NCBI GenBank assembly: GCA_947490035.1
Contig: CANLGS010000272.1
Location: 1 to 6,274, forward strand
DNA from: Gemmataceae bacterium
GTDB lineage: Bacteria > Planctomycetota > Planctomycetia > Gemmatales > Gemmataceae
DNA length: 6,274 nucleotides
Reading direction: 5' to 3'
A model generated the notes under the pieces. That model was not told the origin of the DNA. It did no database searches and saw only the letters and a list, made by a program, of their open reading frames with translations. Below, piece by piece: positions 1 through 5,705 of this stretch. Positions within the stretch are counted from its first letter, which is position 1. Every line of letters starts with the position of its first letter. Made by a program: the position numbers and the translations under genes.

Positions 1-603
1 CTGCCAGATCAGGTGCGACGGGTCGAAGTTCAGACCGAGAGGCGCGTCCGGGAACGCGTCGAACAGGCGGCGCCAGTTCTCCGGGTTGAACGCGACGTTC
101 TTCCCGCCCGGCCACTCGTTCGGGCTGAACAGCATCGGGCAGTGTTCGATGCCGAGCCGCACGCCGGCCGCTTTCGCGGCGGCCAGCACGCGCGGCCACA
201 CCTGTTTGGCGAGGTCGAAGTTCGCGTCCACCGTGCCGACCGGGTCGCGGCCGATGAACGTGTTCACCACGCCCACGCCGAGCTTCGCCGCGGCCCCGAT
301 CACCTTGATGAGGTGATCGCACACGAGCGCCCGGTGCGCCGGGTCCGGGTCGAGCGGGTTGGGATAGTAGCCCAGCCCGGAGAGGCTGACGCGGTGGATG
401 CGGAGTAAGTCCTGCACGCCCGCGGCGGCCTCGTCGGTGAAGTTCGTCACGTCCAGGTGGGTGACGCCGGCGTACCGGCGGTCGGCCTTGCCCGGCGGCC
501 AGCACATCGGTTCCACACACGCGAACCCCTCATCCGCCGCGAACGCCAACACCTGTTCAAACGGTTGGTCGCCCAGGATGGCCGACACGAAGCCGAGTTG
601 CAT
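1..603 (-). CDS. Sugar phosphate isomerase/epimerase-like TIM-barrel protein (C-terminus beyond window)
   Basis: The minus strand is open from an ATG at 603 to the window edge, giving 201 residues that begin MQLGFVSAILGDQPFEQVLA. The pattern is that of the xylose-isomerase-like TIM barrel / AP endonuclease family 2 fold. An N-terminal strand ends in a helix that starts EQVLAFAADEGFACVE. The strand motif GIEHCPM has Glu153, and LNFDPSHL has Asp194 and His197; these are the usual positions of divalent-metal ligands in this fold. The family usually has about 250-300 residues, so roughly a quarter to a third is missing. I chose the ATG at 603 because GGAG lies 5 nt upstream (609-612); an in-frame ATG at 618 has no convincing ribosome site. 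Members isomerise or epimerise sugars, inositols or hydroxypyruvate, and the substrate cannot be told here. No signal peptide is seen, so it is probably cytoplasmic. It is divergent from the BON-protein gene. Confidence 0.85.
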   Translation of the reverse strand, partial: MQLGFVSAILGDQPFEQVLAFAADEGFACVEPMCWPPGKADRRYAGVTHLDVTNFTDEAAAGVQDLLRIHRVSLSGLGYYPNPLDPDPAHRALVCDHLIKVIGAAAKLGVGVVNTFIGRDPVGTVDANFDLAKQVWPRVLAAAKAAGVRLGIEHCPMLFSPNEWPGGKNVAFNPENWRRLFDAFPDAPLGLNFDPSHLIWQ

Positions 604-627
604 GACATCTCCGTTCATCAGTGTTCC

Positions 628-715
628 GTGTTCAGTTTTCAGTGTTCAGGAAGAGAACCCAGCGATCACCCGTTCATGGCTTCTGGCTGAATCCTGAACA
701 CTGAATCCTGAACAC
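628..715. repeat. Fold-back repeat, 24-nt arms, GTGTTCAG units
   Basis: Arms at 628-651 and 692-715 are reverse complements at 22 of 24 positions, around a 40-nt loop. Each arm is built from two copies of GTGTTCAG separated by a short A/T-rich piece, and an extra degenerate copy lies just left (620-627). It sits in the divergent gap between the isomerase-like gene and the BON-protein gene. With a 40-nt loop it is a weak terminator candidate and lies upstream of both genes. It is more likely a dispersed repeat of the tandem GTGTTCAG kind. Confidence 0.75.
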
Positions 716-741
716 TACTTACTTTCTCATCAACGGATCAC

Positions 742-770
742 TGGACTCAGGGGCGCCGGGGGTCGATAAT
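742..770 (+). promoter_or_regulatory. Possible sigma70-type promoter for the BON-domain gene
   Basis: TGGACT (742-747, 4 of 6 matches to the -35 consensus) and GATAAT (765-770, 5 of 6 to the -10 consensus) are separated by exactly 17 nt. Transcription would start near 777, leaving a leader of about 57 nt before the ATG at 834. The prediction rests on sequence pattern only. Planctomycete promoters are not well characterised, so this is tentative. Confidence 0.4.
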
Positions 771-833
771 GTGTGCAAGACGTGACCCCGCGGCAGCATA
801 CCACTGCGCGCCGCGAAAGAAAGAGGGTGCTTC

Positions 834-1580
834 ATGCGCGGACTCAAAACTTGGGCGTCGGCGGCCGTAATCGCGGCGGCGACGGCGTCCCCCGCGTTCG
901 CCCAAATGACCGGCGGAACCACGACCGGAACGACGCGCGCTACCGGCGGCATCACCAGCGGCGGGACGACCGGCGGTAACACGCTGGGCGGCGGGAACAC
1001 CGGCGGCGGCAGCAGCCTCGGCGGCAACAACAACCCGCAGATGGACGTCCAGCCGACCATTGCGAAGCCGATCGGCACCTCGGCGAGTTCGCTCCAGGCG
1101 TCCAACGCCTTCGCGGGCTTCTACGCGAACCCGTACTTCCAGGGTAAAGACTTCTACACGAAGAGCGCGGCGCCGGGCGGCTTCGGGATGCCGCTCTACG
1201 GCACCACGGGCACCGCCGCCGCCGGCGGGCGCGGGGCCGCCGGCGGTCTCGGCGCCGGCGGGCGCGGCGGCCAGACCGCGAGCAACCAGAGCGGCATCGT
1301 GATCCCGCTCCCGGTGCCGATCAGCTACACCGCCACGATGCGGTTCGCCACGCCACCCGTCCCCGCGGCCAAACTCCAGGCCGACCTTCGCGGCATCATC
1401 GACGCCGGCGGGATCGCCACCCCGAAGAGCGTGCAGGTGATCGCCAACGGCACCGACATCACCCTTCGCGGCACCGTGAAGGACGACGAGGAGGCGCGGC
1501 TCGTCGAAGGGCTTGTGCGGCTCACGCCGGGCGTCGGGAACATCACCAACGAACTCACGTTCCCGGTCGCGAGCAAGTAA
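834..1580 (+). CDS. Exported Gly/Thr-rich protein with C-terminal BON domain
   Basis: This 248-residue protein has a Sec-type signal peptide: basic MRGLK, a hydrophobic Ala-rich core, then SPAFA|Q, with predicted cleavage after residue 23. Residues 26-70 are a low-complexity stretch of Gly, Thr, Ser and Asn. A middle part contains FAGFYANPYFQG, followed by a second Gly/Ala-rich linker. Residues about 180-245 look like one BON domain: a helix (LQADLRGIID), SVQVIANGTDITLRGTV, a helix (DDEEARLVEGLVRLTPGV), then NITNEL ending in a beta strand. BON domains bind phospholipid or other envelope components in proteins such as OsmY, so an envelope role is likely, but that is inference. The start is supported by GAGGG 7-11 nt upstream. 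The gene stands alone, with its own terminator at 1606-1641. Confidence 0.85.
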   Translation: MRGLKTWASAAVIAAATASPAFAQMTGGTTTGTTRATGGITSGGTTGGNTLGGGNTGGGSSLGGNNNPQMDVQPTIAKPIGTSASSLQASNAFAGFYANPYFQGKDFYTKSAAPGGFGMPLYGTTGTAAAGGRGAAGGLGAGGRGGQTASNQSGIVIPLPVPISYTATMRFATPPVPAAKLQADLRGIIDAGGIATPKSVQVIANGTDITLRGTVKDDEEARLVEGLVRLTPGVGNITNELTFPVASK

Positions 1581-1605
1581 CGAACGGTCCGATCCGAACA
1601 ACACC

Positions 1606-1641
1606 GAAGCCCGCGAACCGTGTTCGCGGGCTTCTTCGTTT
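1606..1641 (+). terminator. Intrinsic terminator after the BON-protein gene
   Basis: A perfect 12-bp stem (GAAGCCCGCGAA at 1606-1617 with TTCGCGGGCTTC at 1623-1634) closes a 5-nt loop and is followed by the T-rich tail TTCGTTT. It starts 26 nt after the stop codon at 1580. The compact stem, small loop and T tract fit a rho-independent terminator on the plus strand. Confidence 0.85.
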
Positions 1642-1652
1642 GCGCGCCTGGA

Positions 1653-1658
1653 TACAAT
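1653..1658 (+). promoter_or_regulatory. Possible -10 element for the ferredoxin gene
   Basis: TACAAT matches the -10 consensus at 5 of 6 positions and lies 40 nt before the ferredoxin ATG, just after the preceding gene's terminator. No good -35 box is visible at the expected distance. It is therefore only a weak suggestion that this gene has its own promoter. Confidence 0.25.
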
Positions 1659-1698
1659 ACGCCGATGGACCACTCTCCACCGACACAGGGAACCGAGC

Positions 1699-2121
1699 AT
1701 GGCGGGCGTGAACCCATACATCCAGAAGGGCGCGGCGCCGAAGGCGACCCGGCCGTTCAAGGTCACGTTCGTGGACGAGGCGAGCGGCAAATCCACCGAG
1801 ATCGCGGTGGACCCGGCCACGTTCCCGCTCGGCAGCATCGGGTTGGAGGGCAGCGTGCTGGACATCGCCGACGGCGCCGGCATCGAACTCAACCACTCGT
1901 GCGGCGGCGTGTGCGCGTGTTCGACGTGTCACGTTCGCGTGCAGACGGGAGGCAAGAGTTGTTCGCCCGCGACGGAGAACGAGGAGGACGAACTGGACAA
2001 GGCACCGGACCTGTCGATGGACTCGCGGCTCGCGTGCCAGTGCGTGCCCGACGGCACGCAAGACCTGATCGTACTCATCCCGAAGTGGAACCGGAACGAA
2101 GTGAAGGAAGGCCATCATTAA
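1699..2121 (+). CDS. 2Fe-2S ferredoxin, adrenodoxin/Isc type
   Basis: This 140-residue protein carries the plant/adrenodoxin-fold 2Fe-2S signature. Cys68, Cys74 and Cys77 form C-x5-C-x2-C in HSCGGVCACSTCHV, and the fourth ligand is Cys113 in LACQC. After the cluster loop, ENEEDELDKAPDLSMDSRLACQ and LIVLIPKWN closely follow the layout of Isc-type ferredoxin (Fdx), which ends in an IPRY-like strand. Such proteins are soluble one-electron carriers, for example in iron-sulfur cluster assembly or to oxygenases. The N-terminus is about 15-20 residues longer than typical Fdx. Extra cysteines at 72, 88 and 115 are not standard ligands. The chosen ATG has AGGG 8 nt upstream (1687-1690); the longer open frame before it crosses the terminator. 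No isc or hsc genes are adjacent, so the partner is unknown. Confidence 0.92.
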   Translation: MAGVNPYIQKGAAPKATRPFKVTFVDEASGKSTEIAVDPATFPLGSIGLEGSVLDIADGAGIELNHSCGGVCACSTCHVRVQTGGKSCSPATENEEDELDKAPDLSMDSRLACQCVPDGTQDLIVLIPKWNRNEVKEGHH

Positions 2122-2129
2122 CGAAGAAG

Positions 2130-2244
2130 AGAAGAGCCGCAGATGACGCAGACGGACGCAGATTAAAGCCAAGAAGCAGAGTGTTTTGAAGAACTCTATC
2201 TCTTGGTCTGATCCGCGTCCGTCTGCGTCATCTGCGGCTCTTCT
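2130..2244. repeat. Long fold-back repeat, 34-nt arms, GCAGA-type units
   Basis: Arms at 2130-2163 and 2211-2244 are reverse complements at 33 of 34 positions, with a 47-nt loop. Each arm starts or ends with AGAAGAGCCGCAGATGACG and contains degenerate GCAGA units spaced 9-10 nt apart. The inner flanks pair partly (CCAAGA near 2169 with TCTTGG near 2201), so the whole block could fold as one imperfect hairpin. It starts 8 nt after the ferredoxin stop and ends 10 nt before the stop of the opposing gene. It therefore fills the convergent gap and may act as a two-way terminator. Confidence 0.85.
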
Positions 2245-2254
2245 GCCTTTTGCC

Positions 2255-2701
2255 TTACTCCTTTTCGCCCCACACCTGCACGCCGAAGCCGTTGAGGTCG
2301 ATGTCCTCGCCCTTCTCGGCTTCGCCCGGTCCGCCGCGATCGACCGAGAGCCGCACGTAGGCCCAGAAGCTCGTCTTCTCGCCCTGCATGTCGTACCCGC
2401 TCGCGTCGGTGTCGGCCTCGATCAGCCAGCGCCAACTGCGTCGTTCGTCCTTGCTCGCGTCGGTGGCCTCTTCCTGCCAGCCCTTCAGCACGCGCGACAG
2501 GTGCTGCACCGCGACCCGCCAGCTCTTGCTCTCGGTGATGTGCAGCCGCAGTTCGTCCGGTGCGGCTTCGGCCGTCACGTTGGGCAGCGCCTTCAGCGCG
2601 TCGAACATCTTGTGCTCGATGGCCGAACACCGCCACGGCGACCACAGGTAAAAGGTCACGCTCGGCGTTTCCATCACCAGCCCGAACAGGTCCACCCGCA
2701 T
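2255..2701 (-). CDS. Hypothetical protein, Trp-rich, 148 aa
   Basis: I do not recognise this family. The protein starts MRVDLFGLVMETPSVTFYLW and has no signal peptide or membrane segment. It therefore looks soluble and mixed alpha/beta: an N-terminal strand, a helix around AIEHKMFDALKALP, strands (DELRLHITES, SWRWLIEAD, SFWAYVRLSVD) and an acidic C-terminus (EKGEDIDLNGFGVQVWGEKE). Tryptophan is frequent, at about eight positions. Coding is supported by normal G/C wobble use, a ribosome site (GGAGAG 5 nt before the ATG at 2701) and a length that fills the space between two repeat blocks. It converges on the ferredoxin gene and diverges from the phosphatase gene. Confidence 0.75.
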   Translation of the reverse strand: MRVDLFGLVMETPSVTFYLWSPWRCSAIEHKMFDALKALPNVTAEAAPDELRLHITESKSWRVAVQHLSRVLKGWQEEATDASKDERRSWRWLIEADTDASGYDMQGEKTSFWAYVRLSVDRGGPGEAEKGEDIDLNGFGVQVWGEKE

Positions 2702-2785
2702 GGCGGCTCTCCGCGTGTCGATCGTGTAACATGCCAGTAGTGTGCAATCTAGAGCGCAGCCCGGAGAGGTGTAGCGGGAGTGGCC

Positions 2786-2886
2786 TGAGAGTAGCCCTCA
2801 CGCTCCGCGTGAGGGTGCGACGACCACCGACCTACCGCTTCGCACACAGACAATGCACCTCACGCGGAGCGTGAGGACTACTCTCA
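2786..2886. repeat. Inverted pair of REP-like palindromes (BIME-like)
   Basis: A 29-nt unit at 2786-2814 (TGAGAGTAGC followed by CCTCACGCTCCGCGTGAGG) recurs in reverse orientation at 2858-2886 with 28 of 29 positions matching. The spacer is 43 nt. Each unit is a short unpaired head (TGAGAGTAG) plus a hairpin with a CCTCACGC/GCGTGAGG stem and a 3-nt loop. A small palindrome with a conserved head, repeated in mirrored pairs, is the architecture of REP elements mobilised by RAYT (TnpA_REP) transposases. No such transposase is in the window. The pair lies between two divergent genes; its right edge is 26 nt before the phosphatase ATG. Confidence 0.8.
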
Positions 2887-2912
2887 CGAACGCTCAGAGA
2901 AGGTGAATCGCG

Positions 2913-3746
2913 ATGCAATTGCCCGCACACGTCGGTTACCCGATCATCGCCGTCGGCGACCTGCACGGGCGCGTCGAGTGGCTCGACAAGCTCGTGGCGA
3001 AGTTGCGCCGGTGCCCCGAATGGCCGGACGCGAAGCTCGTCTTCCTCGGCGACCTCGTGGACCGACACCCGATGGTCAAGCAACTCGTTTCGCGCGTGAT
3101 GGAACTGATCGCGGAGAAGCCCGGCAGCACGTGCGTGACGGGCAACCACGACCTCGCGCTCGTCAACGCGGCCGGCTTGCACGACCGCCCGCCGCCCGCG
3201 TACTGGGTGAAACGGTACGGCGAAGCCTACGACCACAAGTGGACGTTCCAGAGTTACCTCGGCCGCACGCCGGACTACATGCCGCAGGGGAAGTGGGAGC
3301 AGGAACTCGCGGAACTCAAGGCCGCGATGCCGGCCGACCACCGCGCGTTCCTCGCGGGTCTGCCGTGGGTCGCGGAGGCGGAGGGGCACGTCTTCCTGCA
3401 CAATGGGCTGTCGCCGGAGTTGGACTGCCCCGCGAGCGTGCAACTCGAATGCCTGCACCGGAAGGTGTGGGACCGCGCCGCGGTGAACCCGCGGTTCGGC
3501 ACCGACACGGACCGGCTGTTCCACGACGAGTACCCGGTGTGGTTGGGCGCCGACAAGAAGCTCTCGGCGGACCCGCTGCCGCTACCGGGGAAGGTGCAGG
3601 TGAGCGGCCACATCCAGGTGGACGCGCCCGACGCGAACGCGGTGCGCGTCCGCATCGACACTAGCGGCGGGGTGCGCGAACCCCTCACGGCGTGCGTACT
3701 CACCGGCCCGCGCGCGGAACCGGTGTTCGTGTCGAGCAACGGGTGA
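2913..3746 (+). CDS. Calcineurin-like metallophosphoesterase (PPP-type phosphatase)
   Basis: This 277-residue soluble protein has the PPP-family metal and catalytic motifs in order: GDLHG (15-19), GDLVDR (46-51), GNHD (77-80, catalytic His79), HNG (163-165, where PPP enzymes have HGG or HAG) and SGH (231-233). These motifs bind two metal ions and hydrolyse phosphoester bonds. Relatives include Ser/Thr protein phosphatases and the Ap4A hydrolase ApaH, and the motifs alone do not decide between protein and nucleotide substrates. Between GNHD and HNG is an insertion rich in aromatic residues (about 92-130). The start is set by GAAGGTG about 7 nt before the ATG. It is a single gene between divergent REP-like repeats and a convergent membrane-protein gene whose stop lies only 5 nt away. 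Confidence 0.9.
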   Translation: MQLPAHVGYPIIAVGDLHGRVEWLDKLVAKLRRCPEWPDAKLVFLGDLVDRHPMVKQLVSRVMELIAEKPGSTCVTGNHDLALVNAAGLHDRPPPAYWVKRYGEAYDHKWTFQSYLGRTPDYMPQGKWEQELAELKAAMPADHRAFLAGLPWVAEAEGHVFLHNGLSPELDCPASVQLECLHRKVWDRAAVNPRFGTDTDRLFHDEYPVWLGADKKLSADPLPLPGKVQVSGHIQVDAPDANAVRVRIDTSGGVREPLTACVLTGPRAEPVFVSSNG

Positions 3747-3751
3747 CGCGC

Positions 3752-4342
3752 TTACTTGAACCCGCCGCCACCACCAGCGGCGGCGAAGAAGACAAACACG
3801 GCAATGACGACAAGGATGATGAGCGCAATGTATTCCAGGTAGAAAAATACCGTGACCAGCAAGGCGCGCGGGAACGTGGTCGGGAGAAGGAGCGTGAACA
3901 GCCCGGCAAAGACCAAGAAGCCGAAAACGAGTTGGAAACACGACGCGCCCAGCGCGAGGATCGGATCGCGACCGCCGGCACCGGGACCGAACGGGTTGCC
4001 TTGTCCGCCGCGCCCGGCATTCACTCCGACGCCGAAAGCCTCATTGATGATGAGGCTCACGACGACCGACACGATGACCCAGAGGAACGCGATGCCCATC
4101 GCCTTGAACAAGCCCGGCTCCGGGATCGCCGACCCGCTCCGGCGGCGCGCCGGCCGGTCGTAATCGTCATCGTCGTTGTCCCACTCGTCCTCGTAGGAGG
4201 ACCGGCGGCCGGAATTGCCCGATCCGCCCGATCCGCCCAGGCACTTGTTGGAAATCCAGACCGCCAGCCGGACGAGGACCGCGACGATGAGGAGAAACAC
4301 GAACACGCCGATGAGTAAGCCGAAGCAGAAGAAAAGGGCCAC
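3752..4342 (-). CDS. Multi-pass membrane protein, IPEP/LLLPTTF family, copy 1
   Basis: This 196-residue protein is predicted to have four hydrophobic segments: about 3-30, 81-103, 128-153 and 160-189. Between the first and second is a charged loop with Gly/Ser (36-48), an acidic EDEWDNDDDDYD run (51-62) and basic residues (63-68), followed by IPEP (73-76). LLLPTTF (151-157) sits between the last two segments, and the tail is Gly-rich. I do not know its function. It resembles the upstream gene at 4471-5010 in layout and in the motifs LVRxAV, IPEPxL and LLLPTTFxRA. I chose the GTG at 4342 because GGAGG lies 7 nt upstream; the frame is open further to an ATG at 4411, but that would place the ribosome site inside the gene. 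It converges on the phosphatase gene with 5 nt between stop codons and no hairpin. Confidence 0.8.
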   Translation of the reverse strand: MALFFCFGLLIGVFVFLLIVAVLVRLAVWISNKCLGGSGGSGNSGRRSSYEDEWDNDDDDYDRPARRRSGSAIPEPGLFKAMGIAFLWVIVSVVVSLIINEAFGVGVNAGRGGQGNPFGPGAGGRDPILALGASCFQLVFGFLVFAGLFTLLLPTTFPRALLVTVFFYLEYIALIILVVIAVFVFFAAAGGGGGFK

Positions 4343-4349
4343 CGCGTAA

Positions 4350-4354
4350 CCTCC
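4350..4354 (-). promoter_or_regulatory. Shine-Dalgarno deciding a GTG start
   Basis: On the minus strand GGAGG is followed by 7 nt and then GTG at 4342. A match this good at this spacing favours the GTG over the upstream in-frame ATG at 4411. Confidence 0.7.
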
Positions 4355-4470
4355 GCGAATATCGTGTGAACGGGGGGCGGAAGTCGCGCCCTTCGGTCGT
4401 GCGACACGCACGCGATTCTAAGGTTCCGCGAGCAGTCCGCAAGACGGAATCCGGATTGGGCGGGCGCACG

Positions 4471-5010
4471 TCACGCGCCGAGCGCGTTCCACGCGAGGTA
4501 CACCGCGGCCCCGGCGCCGAGCGCGACGGCGAAAACGATTAGGGTGTGAAAGAACGCGACCAGCGCGGCCCGCCAGAACGTGGTCGGGAGCAGCAACCGC
4601 AAGAGCAGCGTGAAGAGCGCGAAGCCGACCGGCAGGAGCAGAACAACGAACGCGAACGGGAGTAACTCGTCCAGCCCTTGCGGGTCGTCGAGTTGTGCCC
4701 CCGCGACGACCGCGAGTGCCGCGATGCTGAACGGGTTGACGAGTCCGGAGAGGAAGGTGACCAGCATCCCGGTCGCGAGGCTCGGTTCGGGGATGACGCG
4801 GGCGCTCTTCTTCCGCCGCTTCGGGGCGGGTTCGTCCGAGTCCCAGTCGTCCCACTGGCCGAACGTGTCCGGCGGCACCTCCGCCGGGCGGAGGACGCGG
4901 TTCGCCACCGCCACCGCCGCGCGCACCAGCACGGAGCCGATGAGCAGCGCGACGAACAGCCCGAACAGTCCGACACCGCACCCGAAGAGTACACCCGCGA
5001 TATCCGCCAT
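4471..5010 (-). CDS. Multi-pass membrane protein, IPEP/LLLPTTF family, copy 2
   Basis: This 179-residue protein has hydrophobic segments at about 5-36, 80-104, 116-140 and 147-173. After the first comes a charged loop (WDDWDSDEPAPKRRKKSARV, 53-72) leading into IPEP (73-76). LLLPTTF (139-145) precedes the last segment. It matches the downstream gene (3752-4342) in FVxLLIxxVLVRxAV near the N-terminus, in IPEPxL at the same residue number, and in LLLPTTFxRAxLVxxFF. The two look like diverged tandem duplicates. The function is unknown; location in the cytoplasmic membrane is inferred. GAGGG lies 4 nt before the ATG at 5010. The 128-nt gap to the next gene has no clear terminator, so co-transcription is possible. 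Confidence 0.8.
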   Translation of the reverse strand: MADIAGVLFGCGVGLFGLFVALLIGSVLVRAAVAVANRVLRPAEVPPDTFGQWDDWDSDEPAPKRRKKSARVIPEPSLATGMLVTFLSGLVNPFSIAALAVVAGAQLDDPQGLDELLPFAFVVLLLPVGFALFTLLLRLLLPTTFWRAALVAFFHTLIVFAVALGAGAAVYLAWNALGA

Positions 5011-5068
5011 AGATCCCTCGAACGAGCGGCGACATCATTCCTTCGCGCGGCCGGAGGTAAGACGACTC

Positions 5069-5140
5069 GTTCTTGACGAGCCGGAAGCGTGAGCGACGGA
5101 CAGCTCTATCCGTCGGTCACGCTTCCGGCTCGTTAAGAAC
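5069..5140. repeat. Hairpin repeat, 32-nt arms, GAGCCGGAAGCG type
   Basis: Arms at 5069-5100 and 5109-5140 are reverse complements at 30 of 32 positions around an 8-nt loop (CAGCTCTA). The flanks extend the match (AGACG at 5060-5064 against CGTCT at 5140-5144) if a 5-nt insertion is allowed. It lies between the zinc-ribbon gene, whose stop codon ends at 5174, and the start of the membrane-protein gene at 5010. It would therefore be in the 3' untranslated part of the first and could end or protect its transcript. There is no clear T tract. A shortened relative of the left arm lies at 5791-5811. Confidence 0.85.
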
Positions 5141-5173
5141 GTCTCAATCGTGGCCGCGAGAAGTATAAACGCC

Positions 5174-5695
5174 TTAGCCGCTGCCGCCGGCCAGACCCTT
5201 GAACAGCCCGATCAACCCCAAGACGAACAGCACGCCCCCGTAGATCGGGACGCGGTTGTTCCCCAGCGCGAGGAGAACCAGCAGACCGCCGATGACCATC
5301 GCGATCAGGCCACCGACGATCTCGCCGGTGGCGCTGCCGCCGCCGGTGGCGCGTGACGACTCACGGGGCGGGGCGCGGCGCCTTTTCTTCCTGCGCCGGC
5401 GTTCCTCTTCTTCCTCTCTTTCCTCTTCTTCCGCTTCTTCGCGACGGCTCTTCTTCGCCACGCCGTACGCGCGGTCGTCGTCGTCATCGTCGTCGGTTTT
5501 GGAGGGGGCCGCCTTCGCGACCGGTCGGGCCTTCGGCGGGGGCGGCGCGGCCGGTTCTTCGACCACCTCGAACATCGGTTCCGGTGTGGGCACGGTCGAG
5601 ACGACGGCACACGCGGGGCACTTCACCCGCCGCCCGGCGTGTTCGTCGGGCACGCGGAGCGTCTTTCCGCACGAGCAGTCGAAATTGATGGGCAC
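5174..5695 (-). CDS. Zinc-ribbon protein with two C-terminal membrane helices
   Basis: The 173-residue protein has three parts. Residues 5-30 form a small zinc ribbon with Cys7, Cys9, Cys26 and Cys29 (CSCGKTLRVPDEHAG, then KCPAC). Residues about 36-123 are low-complexity and probably disordered: Pro/Ala-rich, seven Asp (68-74), then a Glu run (86-98) and an Arg/Lys run (99-107). Residues 125-169 hold two hydrophobic helices split by NNRVPIYG. This ribbon-linker-membrane layout is common in planctomycete proteins of unknown role. The ribbon would face the cytoplasm if the short C-terminal hairpin crosses twice, which is inference. I chose the GTG at 5695 because AAGGA lies 5 nt upstream and because the ribbon should start near the N-terminus; an ATG at 5770 adds 25 Arg/Ala-rich residues without homology support. 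Confidence 0.82.
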   Translation of the reverse strand: MPINFDCSCGKTLRVPDEHAGRRVKCPACAVVSTVPTPEPMFEVVEEPAAPPPPKARPVAKAAPSKTDDDDDDDRAYGVAKKSRREEAEEEEREEEEERRRRKKRRRAPPRESSRATGGGSATGEIVGGLIAMVIGGLLVLLALGNNRVPIYGGVLFVLGLIGLFKGLAGGSG

Positions 5696-5700
5696 GGCAG

Positions 5701-5705
5701 TCCTT
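5701..5705 (-). promoter_or_regulatory. Shine-Dalgarno deciding a GTG start
   Basis: AAGGA on the minus strand lies 5 nt before the GTG at 5695. It supports starting the zinc-ribbon protein at V/M-PINFDCSCG rather than at the upstream ATG. Confidence 0.6.

Noticed and set aside
747..1892. Long minus-strand open frame (381 codons) across the BON and ferredoxin genes
   Set aside because: It lies opposite two convincing plus-strand genes, is Arg/Gly/Ala-rich without any motif, and is a known side effect of high-G+C wobble bias.
2832..3524. Minus-strand open frame opposite the phosphatase
   Set aside because: The plus strand carries all PPP motifs; the opposite frame is compositionally biased and starts inside the REP-like repeat region.
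3692..4318. Plus-strand open frame, very rich in Asp, Glu and Arg
   Set aside because: It is the complement of a membrane-protein gene that has a good ribosome site and a recognisable paralogue; the charged composition is the mirror of hydrophobic codons.
4343..4470. Possible terminator between the two paralogous membrane-protein genes
   Set aside because: The best pairing (GGTTCCG near 4421 with CGGAATCC near 4445) needs a bulge, has a long loop and lacks a T tract.
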